Assembly: GCF_047528295.1 (NCBI RefSeq)
Contig: NZ_CP180001.1
Coordinates: 1,674,001-1,738,000, forward strand
Length of the DNA stretch: 64,000 nt
Direction: 5' to 3'
DNA from: Peptacetobacter sp900550335
GTDB taxonomy: Bacteria; Bacillota; Clostridia; Peptostreptococcales; Peptostreptococcaceae
In this document: positions 1 to 8,573 of the stretch, one piece after another
How positions within the stretch are numbered: the stretch's first letter is position 1
How the letters are laid out: every line of letters begins with the position of its first letter
Notes under the pieces: model-generated
What the model was told of the DNA's origin: nothing
Databases searched by the model: none
Seen by the model: the letters and a program-made list of their open reading frames with translations, nothing else
Position numbers and translations under genes: made by a program

Positions 1-127
1 TTTTCATATTATACCAAAAATCTTAACATTTTTCATCTATTTTTTGTATTTTGCTTAAAAATAATAATTTTAATTAATTTTATTGTTAAAAATTCAAAAT
101 AAATTCATACAAAAACACGAAAATTAT

Positions 128-1048
128 TTAATTGTTTTGATTATATCTTCGTGTTTTTATCTCTTCTCTCTGTTGATTAACAGCTTTATTCAAAATATCG
201 CCTTCTAAATATTCGACCATATCCAAATAATCTAGAGATTCATTGAAATATCCTATATTTGCTGCAGCTGAGGATAAAGATAAATAGTAAGAGTTTTTAG
301 CATCTTTGGTGCGAGGATGATTTAAAATATTTTTTAAATTGCAATATAATTGATAATCATCTTTTGACTCATTGTATTTTTCAATAATTTTATTATACTC
401 TTCTGTAAACTTCTTATTTTTTCTTTTTTCACTAGAAGTTGCAAGTGCAGAAAATAATATAAAATGTAAAATCCAAACTGCGACAACTATGATAGTAAAA
501 AGCAGAGTACTTTTTATACGATTTATAAAGCAAATTGGAATAAGTAGAGCTAAGATTAAAGTAGAAATATAGGCAAATGATGATTTTCTATTTTCCCACT
601 TTATACTACTATACCTTTTGCTGCTCATATCATTTAAATTTTTAGCAGCAAGTACAGAAATAATATATCCTAAATTTTCTCTCTGATTTGGTAGATTGTT
701 GTTGCTTTTCTTACTTGCATATAGTTTATATCTTGTTCCACTCTTAAATTGGATAATTATCTTCATGCCGAAAATCCCATTTTTTAAAGCAATTCCCTGC
801 ATATCTTTAAACTTGAAAAAATGGTAATCAGTTGCTTTATCTACTTTCAACTTACTCATAAATCCAAACAAAAGACCTTCATTATTTATAGAAATTATAC
901 AATTTTGATTAAATGTTACATTATTTATCTTTTGAATAACTGCTAGAATTAAATGATTTGGAATAGAAAAAATCTCCTTAGAGACATTTGGTAAAACTTG
1001 CTCGGTCATAACTTTATATAAAGTTTCTTCGTCGTACATAAGCTTCAT
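128..1048 (-). CDS. Hypothetical two-helix membrane protein
   Basis: I do not recognise a named family. The 306-residue product starts at an ATG placed about 7 bases after AAAGGAGA. The N-terminal ~150 residues are soluble with alternating beta-like stretches, including basic patches (KSGTRYKLYASKK), which could be a PH-like membrane-proximal fold; that is a guess. Two hydrophobic helices follow at about residues 158-205, separated by a short basic loop (FINRIKST). The remaining ~100 residues are charged and helical and may form a TPR-like repeat (YYLSLSSAAANIGYFNESLDYL). It is transcribed alone and leftward. Nothing in the neighbourhood suggests a role. Confidence 0.6.
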   Translation of the reverse strand: MKLMYDEETLYKVMTEQVLPNVSKEIFSIPNHLILAVIQKINNVTFNQNCIISINNEGLLFGFMSKLKVDKATDYHFFKFKDMQGIALKNGIFGMKIIIQFKSGTRYKLYASKKSNNNLPNQRENLGYIISVLAAKNLNDMSSKRYSSIKWENRKSSFAYISTLILALLIPICFINRIKSTLLFTIIVVAVWILHFILFSALATSSEKRKNKKFTEEYNKIIEKYNESKDDYQLYCNLKNILNHPRTKDAKNSYYLSLSSAAANIGYFNESLDYLDMVEYLEGDILNKAVNQQREEIKTRRYNQNN

Positions 1049-1208
1049 AGGAAAATCTCCTTTCTATAAGGAATAAAATATTATTTATAACTATATTATA
1101 ACTTATATTTAAAAAATGGAGATGAAAAATGTGAGGAAAATAACACTAACACCAAAAACTCACGCATTACAATTTAATAAACTGTAAGAATAAAGAAGAT
1201 ATTTAATT

Positions 1209-1300
1209 ATGGTAAAAAATTCGCAATGCATTGCCGAAGAAACTCATGCACTAGGATTTACTGATTTAAAACATAAAAAAATAGAAGTAACAAATTAACA
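1209..1300 (+). pseudogene. Inverted, decayed copy of the ferredoxin gene's 3' end
   Basis: This stretch can be read as a 29-residue ORF (1209-1298) containing CIAEETHALGFTDLKHKK. That matches the C-terminus of the divergently oriented polyferredoxin at 1394-1822 (CVEACESHALRIVDVK). The DNA also aligns with the gene's last ~60 bases plus its trailer, at roughly three identities in four, including ATAGAAG and TTAAC just past the stop. It is therefore an inverted duplicate of the gene end forming the distal arm of the hairpin element at 1271-1398. It is not an independent gene: there is no convincing ribosome-binding site. Confidence 0.65.
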
Positions 1301-1398
1301 GCGACAATCTGGAAGCGCCACAAACAATTTAAAGTTCTTATAAAAAGTATGTGGCGCTGAAGCCTGGAGCGTTAATTGTTGCTTCTATTTTTTCTATT
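1271..1398 (-). repeat. 3'-end hairpin element, copy 1
   Basis: This long stem-loop overlaps the stop codon of the leftward polyferredoxin gene. The outer arms (1274-1300 and 1371-1397) pair almost fully. The conserved core is GAAGCCTGGAG at 1359-1369 and GCGACAATCTGGAAG at 1301-1315 on the plus strand, which reads CTCCAGGCTTC...TTCCAGATTGTCG in the gene's sense. The inner stem is GCGCCACA/TGTGGCGC with an AT-rich loop. In the gene's sense the distal arm ends in a T-run, so it can also act as an intrinsic terminator. It is one of five copies in the window. Confidence 0.8.
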
Positions 1399-1822
1399 TT
1401 ACATCAACAATTCTTAATGCATGAGATTCGCATGCTTCTACACATGCAGGCAGTAGTCCAGCCTTTACTCTATCATTACATCCATCACATTTTACAATCT
1501 TTTCATTTAAAAACTTAGGAACATCAAATGGACAGACAAAAGAACAAATCTGACATCCTATGCAGTTCTCATCATTAGTAATGACAAATCCTGTAATAGG
1601 GTCTACAGAAAAAACATCGTGAGCGCAGTTGTTTAAACAAGTAGGATCCTCACAATGTCTACAAGATTCTGTGATTAATCTAAAAGAATTAGTTACAGGA
1701 TTCTCAACCCTCTTCATCTTTCTGCAACTAAGTCCTTCTTTATCCGAATGAACTTTTGCACATGATGCATGACATTTAAAGCAAGCATTACAAAGGTCCA
1801 TATTATAAACTATCTTTTTCAA
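1394..1822 (-). CDS. Multi-cluster 4Fe-4S ferredoxin (DmsB/HydN/CooF-like)
   Basis: This is a probable electron-transfer subunit or stand-alone polyferredoxin of 142 residues. Four cysteine groups are visible: CNACFKCHASC near the N-terminus, CRHCEDPTCLNNC, CIGCQICSFVC, and CDGCNDRVKAGLLPAC. This layout is typical of the four-cluster iron-sulfur subunits that pair with molybdopterin oxidoreductases, hydrogenases or CO dehydrogenase. No catalytic partner is encoded nearby, so the electron donor and acceptor are unknown. The start is a TTG, supported by GGGGAGG about 9 bases upstream; no ATG start fits as well. The stop codon lies inside the hairpin element that follows. Confidence 0.8.
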   Translation of the reverse strand: MKKIVYNMDLCNACFKCHASCAKVHSDKEGLSCRKMKRVENPVTNSFRLITESCRHCEDPTCLNNCAHDVFSVDPITGFVITNDENCIGCQICSFVCPFDVPKFLNEKIVKCDGCNDRVKAGLLPACVEACESHALRIVDVK

Positions 1823-1929
1823 AATAAAAAACCTCCCCTATAAATTTCTATTTAACAAAAAAATTAAAAATAAATTCAAATCTAATTTTACACGAAAGAA
1901 AGAAGGATTTCAATTATAAGTAAAGCCAA

Positions 1930-2007
1930 TATATACAAGTTATAAAATAAACCAAGATATATAAGCTATAAGAGAAATCAAAATATACAACTTATGAGTA
2001 AATCAAG
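1930..2007. repeat. Three degenerate ~26-bp tandem repeats upstream of mutS
   Basis: Three consecutive units begin ATATACAAG, ATATATAAG and ATATACAAC, and each ends in an A-rich (A)TCAA or ACCAA stretch. They lie in the 375-base gap between the polyferredoxin and mutS, upstream of the mutS promoter. No function can be assigned; low-complexity AT DNA could produce a weak version of this by chance. Confidence 0.45.
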
Positions 2008-2055
2008 GGATAGTATCAAACTAAGAGAGTTATTCTGCGAAACTTTTAAAAAATA

Positions 2056-2064
2056 TGATATAAT
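2056..2064 (+). promoter_or_regulatory. Extended -10 promoter for the mutS operon
   Basis: TATAAT at 2059-2064 is preceded by TG one base upstream (TGATATAAT), an extended -10. The -35 region is weak (TTCTGC or TGCGAA). The predicted start near 2071 leaves a leader of about 125 bases before mutS. No riboswitch-like structure is evident in the leader. Confidence 0.45.
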
Positions 2065-2196
2065 AAAACAATGAGACAAATTTTTAGTTGAATGTACGAT
2101 TTGAAACAATTTGATTAAAAGAAAGACTTAGAATAATTGATTTAATAATTTGATTTAATACTATATTGAAAATACTAATTAAAAAGGAGGAATAAA

Positions 2197-5088
2197 ATGG
2201 AAGTAGATAGAAAAAAACTTACACCCATGATGAAACAGTATATGGAAACAAAAGATAGATACAAAGACTGTATACTATTTTATAGATTGGGCGATTTTTA
2301 TGAAATGTTCTTTGATGATGCAATAGTAGCCTCAAAGACACTTGAAATAGCACTTACTGGAAAAGCTTGTGGCTTAGAAGAAAGAGCTCCAATGTGTGGA
2401 GTACCTTTCCATTCTGCCAATTCATATATATCAAAATTAGTCGAAAATGGGTACAAAGTAGCAATAGGTGAACAGCTAGAAGACCCAGCTAAAGCAAAAG
2501 GGATTGTAAAAAGAGATGTTATAAGGGTTATAACTCCAGGTACGGTATTAGACGGATCTCTTTTAGAAAATAAGAAAAACAACTATCTTATGTCTATATA
2601 CAGAAACAAAAATATGATCGGACTGTCTTATGTAGATATAAGTACAGGAGAATTAAATGCGACTTATTTAAATGAGGAAAAAATAGTTGAAGAAATAGCA
2701 AAAGTAAATCCTTCTGAAATAATAATAAATGACCTTTCATTTGTTGAAAAAATTAGAGACATAGCAACAGTTGGAAATATATACATAAATGAGAGTTTTG
2801 ACGAGAAAATGGAGGATGAATCTATAATATTCGACTATTTCTCAAAAGAATATATAGATACTTTGGATTTAGATAATGACGGACTTATAAAGAAAAGTAT
2901 AGCAATTATTTTAAACTATATATTCTCAACTCAAAAGCAGATAACATCAAATATGAGCTCTGTAAATGTCTACAACTCTGCTGAGTATATGGTACTTGAT
3001 ATGTTTACTAGAACAAATCTTGAATTAACTCAGACTATAAGAGGTGGGAAGAAAAAGGGCTCACTTCTTCATGTACTAGACAGAACTTCAACTGCAATGG
3101 GTGGTAGACTTCTTAGAAAATATGTAGAGCAGCCACTTATAAACAAAGAAAAAATAGAATATAGATTAAATATAATAGAAGAAATAAACGATGATTATAT
3201 TTTAAAAGAAGATTTAATTGAAATATTAAAGAAAATTTACGATATAGAAAGAATCTGTGGGAAAATAGCCTTTGAAAAAGTAACTCCAAAAGAGTTAATA
3301 AATCTAAAAAATTCTATAGAAAAACTTCCTTTATTAAAAAATACTGTTGAAGGCTCAAGTTGTGTAATTTTAAAGGAATATATAGATAGTATGGATACTT
3401 TAGAGGATATTTACGAATTGATATATGATTCTATAAAAGAAGATCCTTCTATTACAATAAAAGACGGAAATATTATAAAATCAGGATTTAATAGAGAATT
3501 AGATGAGCTTAGAGATATTTCTAAAAATGGAGCAAATATCATAAAGGATATAGAAGTAAAAGAAAAGGAAAGAACAGGGGTTAAATCATTAAAAATAGGA
3601 TTTAATAAAATTTTTGGATATTATATAGAAATTACAAAAGCAAATTTAGCTCAGGCAAATATAGATGAAAGCTACATAAGAAAGCAGACTCTTAGCAATG
3701 CAGAGAGATTTATCACGCCAGAATTAAAAGAAATAGAAGAAAAAATTCTAAATGCAGAAGAAAAAATAAAAGCTATTGAGTATGAAATATTTACAGAAAT
3801 TAGAGGAGCAGTTTATAAAAATATAAACAGAATACAGGAAGTTGCACATATAGTTGCAAATGTTGATGTATACGCATCACTTGCCGAAACAGCATCTCTT
3901 AATGGATATGTTAAACCAAGTATAAATAACGAAAATAGATTAGAGATAAAAAATGGTAGACATCCTGTTGTTGAAAATATTGTAGGAATAGAAAACTTTG
4001 TTCCAAACGATACATATTTAAAAACTGGAGAAAATACTATAAACATAATCACAGGGCCTAATATGTCAGGTAAATCTACATATATGAGACAAACTGCGAT
4101 AATTGCACTTATGGCTCATATAGGGTCATTTGTTCCTGCAGAATACGCTGATATTCCAATAATGGATAGAATATTTACAAGGGTTGGAGCAAGCGATGAT
4201 TTATCTCAGGGGCAGTCTACATTTATGGTTGAGATGAATGAAGTTTCAATGATTCTTAAAAATGCTACAGACAAGAGTTTAGTTATACTTGATGAAATAG
4301 GTCGTGGAACTAGTACTTATGACGGAATAAGTTTGGCTTGGTCTATAGTTGAGTACATTCAGAAAAATATAAAATGTAAGACGTTATTTGCAACTCACTA
4401 CCATGAATTAACTGATTTAGAGGATGAGTTTGACGAGGTTAAAAACTACTCTATAGGAGTTAAGGAAGACGGAAATGATGTAATATTCCTTAGAAAGATA
4501 ATTCCTCAGGCTGCAGATAAAAGTTATGGAATATATGTTGCTAAGTTGGCAAAATTACCAGATGAGGTTATAAACAGATCATCTGAGATACTTTCTGACT
4601 TAGAGAAAAATCACGTAAGTAATATGAGTGTTTTAAATGCACTTTCTTCTGATAATGGGAATAGTGAATTTACGCAGAATGTAGTAAATATAAGTGATAG
4701 AGTTGCTGAAAAAATAATTTACGAAGATAAAAATCTTGAAGAATGTAAGAGTTTGAAAGAAGAATGTAAAAGCTTAAAATCAGAGGTTGGCAATTTAAAA
4801 ACAGAAAATGATAGTTTAAGAAATCATAATGAGAACTTAAATGATAAAAATAAAGAGCTTGAAGAAAAAGTAGAATCACTTTCTAAAAAATTAAAAGAAA
4901 AACAGTCTAAAAAGAGTAAAAAAGTGGAATACAGTACTTCAGGAGTCCAGATTTCATTTGGAAGTATGGAAAAGAGCAAGCTAGAGGAAGAGATTTTATC
5001 TTTAAATCTTATGAATATGACTCCATTAGACGCTATGAATAAAATATTCGAGTTACAGAAAATAGCTCAGGAAGAAAGTTCAAAATAG
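2197..5088 (+). CDS. mutS: DNA mismatch repair protein MutS
   Basis: MutS recognises mispaired bases and small loops and recruits MutL. All parts are present: the mismatch-contacting N-terminal domain (LFYRLGDFYEMFFDDA, containing the Phe-x-Glu motif), connector, lever and clamp regions, then the ATPase with Walker A GPNMSGKSTYMRQ near residue 621 and Walker B/signature DEIGRGTSTYDG near 695. At 963 residues it is long because a heptad-like coiled-coil insert of about 60 residues (LKEECKSLKSEVGNLKTEN and onward, ~846-908) sits between the ATPase and the C-terminal helices. The start ATG follows AAAGGAGG. mutL begins 17 bases after the stop, so the two are co-transcribed. Confidence 0.97.
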   Translation: MEVDRKKLTPMMKQYMETKDRYKDCILFYRLGDFYEMFFDDAIVASKTLEIALTGKACGLEERAPMCGVPFHSANSYISKLVENGYKVAIGEQLEDPAKAKGIVKRDVIRVITPGTVLDGSLLENKKNNYLMSIYRNKNMIGLSYVDISTGELNATYLNEEKIVEEIAKVNPSEIIINDLSFVEKIRDIATVGNIYINESFDEKMEDESIIFDYFSKEYIDTLDLDNDGLIKKSIAIILNYIFSTQKQITSNMSSVNVYNSAEYMVLDMFTRTNLELTQTIRGGKKKGSLLHVLDRTSTAMGGRLLRKYVEQPLINKEKIEYRLNIIEEINDDYILKEDLIEILKKIYDIERICGKIAFEKVTPKELINLKNSIEKLPLLKNTVEGSSCVILKEYIDSMDTLEDIYELIYDSIKEDPSITIKDGNIIKSGFNRELDELRDISKNGANIIKDIEVKEKERTGVKSLKIGFNKIFGYYIEITKANLAQANIDESYIRKQTLSNAERFITPELKEIEEKILNAEEKIKAIEYEIFTEIRGAVYKNINRIQEVAHIVANVDVYASLAETASLNGYVKPSINNENRLEIKNGRHPVVENIVGIENFVPNDTYLKTGENTINIITGPNMSGKSTYMRQTAIIALMAHIGSFVPAEYADIPIMDRIFTRVGASDDLSQGQSTFMVEMNEVSMILKNATDKSLVILDEIGRGTSTYDGISLAWSIVEYIQKNIKCKTLFATHYHELTDLEDEFDEVKNYSIGVKEDGNDVIFLRKIIPQAADKSYGIYVAKLAKLPDEVINRSSEILSDLEKNHVSNMSVLNALSSDNGNSEFTQNVVNISDRVAEKIIYEDKNLEECKSLKEECKSLKSEVGNLKTENDSLRNHNENLNDKNKELEEKVESLSKKLKEKQSKKSKKVEYSTSGVQISFGSMEKSKLEEEILSLNLMNMTPLDAMNKIFELQKIAQEESSK

Positions 5089-5105
5089 AAAATTAGGAGG
5101 TTATT

Positions 5106-7217
5106 ATGAAAAATAGAATAAACCTGCTAGACGAAATAACAATAAATAAAATTGCAGCTGGAGAAGTTGTTGAAAGACCAGCATCTATTGTAAAGGAATT
5201 AGTTGAAAACTCAATAGATGCTGGGGCTGATAGAATAATAATAGAAGTTGAAAATGGAGGAAAGTCGCTTATTAAGATAACTGATAATGGGTGTGGAATT
5301 CCTTCAAGTGAAGTTAAGAAGTGCTTTTTAAGACATGCAACAAGCAAAATAGATAAGATAGATGATTTATTTAATCTGTTTACGCTTGGATTTAGAGGAG
5401 AGGCACTGGCTTCTATTTGTGCAGTTTCAAAATTAGAAATGACTACAAAATTTGAGGATGAGGCTGTTGGAACAAAAATCACTTTAGTTGGAGGAAATGT
5501 AGAATCAAAAGAGGCAGTAGGTGCAAATACTGGAACATCTATTGTGATTAAAGATTTATTCTTCAATACTCCAGCAAGAAAGAAATTTTTAAAAACTGAC
5601 CATGCTGAATTAATGAATATTACAGATATTGTAAATAAATTGGCTATAGGCTATCCAAATGTAAAATTTAGATACCTTAATGCAGGAAAACTTATGGTCA
5701 ATACTCCAGGTGATGGGAAACTTTTAAGTGCAGTTAGAAGTATTTACAGTAGGGAAACTGCAGAAAATTTAATTGAAATTAACTACGATTGCAGTCTTTT
5801 TAAGATAGATGGATATATAGGAAATAACAATATATACAGGTCTAATAGAAATTTACAGCATGTATATATAAATGGTAGATTTGTGAAAAGCAAGATTCTT
5901 TACGATGCGATTGCAAACGCCTACAAATCTATAATACCTATAAACAAACATGCAATTTGTTTTATAAACTTACACCTTGACCCTGATAAAGTGGATGTGA
6001 ATATACACCCAGGGAAGATAGAAGTTAAGTTTGAAAAGGAAAATGAGATAAAGCTAGAAATAATGGAGTATTTAAGGGCAAAACTTCTTAAAGAAAGCTT
6101 AATAGGTAAGTATGAAACATTTGATAGAGTACCTAAGGATAGAGCAGTAAAACAGGAATTTGTGGCAAAACAAGGTTTTGATGATAATACACTTAAAATG
6201 AATAATTTTGGAAATACAAGTCCATATATTAATAGTACTAGCTCAGGCCTTGATACAAAAGAAATTAAGCCAATAGATTTATCTGATGAGGTAGATGTAA
6301 ACTCATTTATTAAGTTAGACGATTTTGAAGAGAAAAAGAAAAACTTAGAAGGAAAACCTAAATCTGAAGTAAAATCTAAAGCTAATGAATCGAATAATAG
6401 CTCATTAAAAAATAGCAATTCAACAAATAAAAATTATTCGCATGGATTTAGTAGATATAACGATAATAAAGATATATATAATAAAGATATAGATAATAAA
6501 ATCAACTATTATGGAAATGCTAAAAATTTAGAGGAAATTAATAAAATATCTGAAACTGAATCACAGATGGCATTTACTGCTGATGGTGCGATACTTGATT
6601 CAGAAAAAAGAGATGAGATTGAAAAAAAGGAAGCAGGATTTTCACTTAAGTATTATAAAGTTGTAGGTGTGATATTTGATACTTATATAGTACTTCAAAA
6701 GGGAGAATCAATGTACCTTATGGATCAACATGCAGCACATGAAAGAGTTCTTTTTGAAAGATATATGAATGCCTTCCACAAAAGAGAGGTACACATGCAG
6801 ATGCTTTTAGATCCAATAGTTTTAGAGCTATCTAGTGTTGATATGCTGCGGGTTGAAAAAAATATAGATGTGTTTAAAAATTTTGGGTTTGAAGTAGAAA
6901 TATTTGGTATGAATAATATTTTAATAAGGGGAGTGCCTAATTTATTTGGAACTCCTCAATCAGAAAAGTTCATCCTAGAATTGATAGATAATATAGATAA
7001 AATATCAAACAACTATGATTTAAAGGATGATAGATTTGCAGTAATGGCTTGTAAATCAGCAATTAAAGCAAATGATAGGATTCAAAATATAGAAATAGAA
7101 TCTCTATTTAGACAACTTGAAAAGTGTGAAAATCCATACACTTGCCCACATGGTAGACCTACAATGGTTGAAATTTCTAAAGTTGAAATAGAAAAGATGT
7201 TTAAAAGAATAATGTAG
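5106..7217 (+). CDS. mutL: DNA mismatch repair protein MutL (endonuclease type)
   Basis: MutL couples MutS to strand excision. The N-terminal GHKL ATPase is intact (ELVENSIDAGA, DNGCGIP, TLGFRGEALAS). A low-complexity Asn/Lys/Ser linker spans about residues 340-510. The C-terminal domain carries the metal-binding endonuclease motif DQHAAHERVLFE together with ACKSAIKAND and CPHGRP. This is therefore a nicking MutL, as in Bacillus, and not the E. coli type that needs MutH. The start ATG follows TTAGGAGG. It is the second gene of the mutS operon, with miaA about 105 bases downstream. Confidence 0.96.
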   Translation: MKNRINLLDEITINKIAAGEVVERPASIVKELVENSIDAGADRIIIEVENGGKSLIKITDNGCGIPSSEVKKCFLRHATSKIDKIDDLFNLFTLGFRGEALASICAVSKLEMTTKFEDEAVGTKITLVGGNVESKEAVGANTGTSIVIKDLFFNTPARKKFLKTDHAELMNITDIVNKLAIGYPNVKFRYLNAGKLMVNTPGDGKLLSAVRSIYSRETAENLIEINYDCSLFKIDGYIGNNNIYRSNRNLQHVYINGRFVKSKILYDAIANAYKSIIPINKHAICFINLHLDPDKVDVNIHPGKIEVKFEKENEIKLEIMEYLRAKLLKESLIGKYETFDRVPKDRAVKQEFVAKQGFDDNTLKMNNFGNTSPYINSTSSGLDTKEIKPIDLSDEVDVNSFIKLDDFEEKKKNLEGKPKSEVKSKANESNNSSLKNSNSTNKNYSHGFSRYNDNKDIYNKDIDNKINYYGNAKNLEEINKISETESQMAFTADGAILDSEKRDEIEKKEAGFSLKYYKVVGVIFDTYIVLQKGESMYLMDQHAAHERVLFERYMNAFHKREVHMQMLLDPIVLELSSVDMLRVEKNIDVFKNFGFEVEIFGMNNILIRGVPNLFGTPQSEKFILELIDNIDKISNNYDLKDDRFAVMACKSAIKANDRIQNIEIESLFRQLEKCENPYTCPHGRPTMVEISKVEIEKMFKRIM

Positions 7218-7323
7218 TAATACTTAAGATAATAGTAATATTTAAGATAATAATGCAATAATGTTTAATATATAAAACATTATAAATTAGAGATAAAAAT
7301 AATATAAAGAAAGGGGGATTTTT

Positions 7324-8250
7324 ATGACACCACTTATAATCCTTACTGGACCGACTGCGGTTGGAAAGACAGATTTATCAATTCAGCTTGCAAAGGCGGT
7401 TGATGCGGAAATAGTATCTGCGGATTCAATGCAGATATACAAGTATATGGACATAGGAAGTGCTAAGGTAACTGAAGAGGAAATGCAAGGAGTTAAGCAC
7501 TATCTAGTAGATGAAATAGAGCCAGATATGCCGTTTTCTGTATCTGAATACAAAAGAATGGCAGAGGAATATATAGATGAAATTTCTAGTAGAGGAAAAA
7601 ATGTAATAGTTACTGGAGGAACAGGACTTTACTTAAATTCTTTAATATACGATATGGACTTTGGAAAATCTGATGCAAATCAGGAATTAAGAGATAAATT
7701 AAACAAAGAACTTGAAGAAAATGGCCCTGCGTATATGTACGAAAAATTAGTTTCATTAGATAAAGATGCTGCTGAAAGAATTCATCCAAACAACACAAAA
7801 AGAGTTATAAGAGCAATAGAAGTTGCGATGAGTGGAGAAAAGATGAATGACTTCTCAAAGGATTTAAGATACAATAAAAAGTATAGACCAATTATAATAG
7901 TTTTAAATAGAGATAGACAGGCATTATATGATAGAATAAATCTAAGAGTCGATATAATGCTAAAAAATGGTTTAATTGAAGAAGTTAAAGGACTTTTAGA
8001 TAGAGGATATACAAAAGATATGATTTCTATGCAAGGAATAGGATATAAGGAAATTATAAAATATTTCGATGGAGAGTATACTCTTGAAGAAGCTATAGAA
8101 ATAATTAAAAGAGATTCTAGGCGTTATGCAAAGAGACAGCTAACTTGGTTTAGAAGATATGAGGATGCAAAATGGTTTGAAATCGATAAATTTGATTCAG
8201 CCGAAGAATTAAAAGATGCAGTTGTTTCTTATGTTAAAGAAATGCTTTAG
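7324..8250 (+). CDS. miaA: tRNA dimethylallyltransferase MiaA
   Basis: MiaA transfers a dimethylallyl group to A37 of tRNAs that read UNN codons. The 308-residue protein has the P-loop GPTAVGKTDLS at its N-terminus, the substrate-binding DSMQIYKYMDIGSAK, TGGTGLYLNSLIY, and the conserved QGIGYKEI and KRQLTWFRR segments. Its length is normal for the family. It lies between mutL and hfq, as in many Firmicutes. The start ATG is preceded by AAAGGGGGA. Confidence 0.96.
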   Translation: MTPLIILTGPTAVGKTDLSIQLAKAVDAEIVSADSMQIYKYMDIGSAKVTEEEMQGVKHYLVDEIEPDMPFSVSEYKRMAEEYIDEISSRGKNVIVTGGTGLYLNSLIYDMDFGKSDANQELRDKLNKELEENGPAYMYEKLVSLDKDAAERIHPNNTKRVIRAIEVAMSGEKMNDFSKDLRYNKKYRPIIIVLNRDRQALYDRINLRVDIMLKNGLIEEVKGLLDRGYTKDMISMQGIGYKEIIKYFDGEYTLEEAIEIIKRDSRRYAKRQLTWFRRYEDAKWFEIDKFDSAEELKDAVVSYVKEML

Positions 8251-8322
8251 AAATAAAATTTTTGATTTTTATTTTAATAATTATTTAATTTTAAATTTAA
8301 TATTTTTTAGGGGGATTAGAAA

Positions 8323-8550
8323 ATGAAAAATACAGTATTAAACTTACAGGATTTATTCTTAAATCAGGCAAGAAAAGAGAAAAAGGCTGTTTTCATATAT
8401 CTTGTTAATGGTGTAAAGGTTAAAGGAATTGTAAAAGGATTTGATAGCTATGTTATTTTATTAGAGGGAGAAGATAAAAAACAGAGCTTAATATACAAAC
8501 ACGCTGTTTCTACTGTTCAGCCAGTAGATAACATAAGCATAATATATTAA
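8323..8550 (+). CDS. hfq: RNA chaperone Hfq
   Basis: This 75-residue Sm-like protein has the Sm1 segment (NQARKEKKAVFIYLVNGVKVKG, GFDSYVILLEG) and an Sm2 motif YKHAVSTV, where YKHA is the usual Hfq signature. It forms hexamers that bind small RNAs and mRNA A-rich or U-rich tracts. There is no extended C-terminal tail. The gene follows miaA by 72 bases with a GGGGGA ribosome-binding site. Confidence 0.96.
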   Translation: MKNTVLNLQDLFLNQARKEKKAVFIYLVNGVKVKGIVKGFDSYVILLEGEDKKQSLIYKHAVSTVQPVDNISIIY

Positions 8551-8573
8551 TATATAAAGAAAAGGAGCAAGAA

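Noticed and set aside
1271..1398. Integron attC site, or self-cleaving ribozyme
   Set aside because: The conserved bases are in the middle and the arms vary. attC sites conserve the outer boxes. The core does not match the hammerhead or twister consensus motifs I know.
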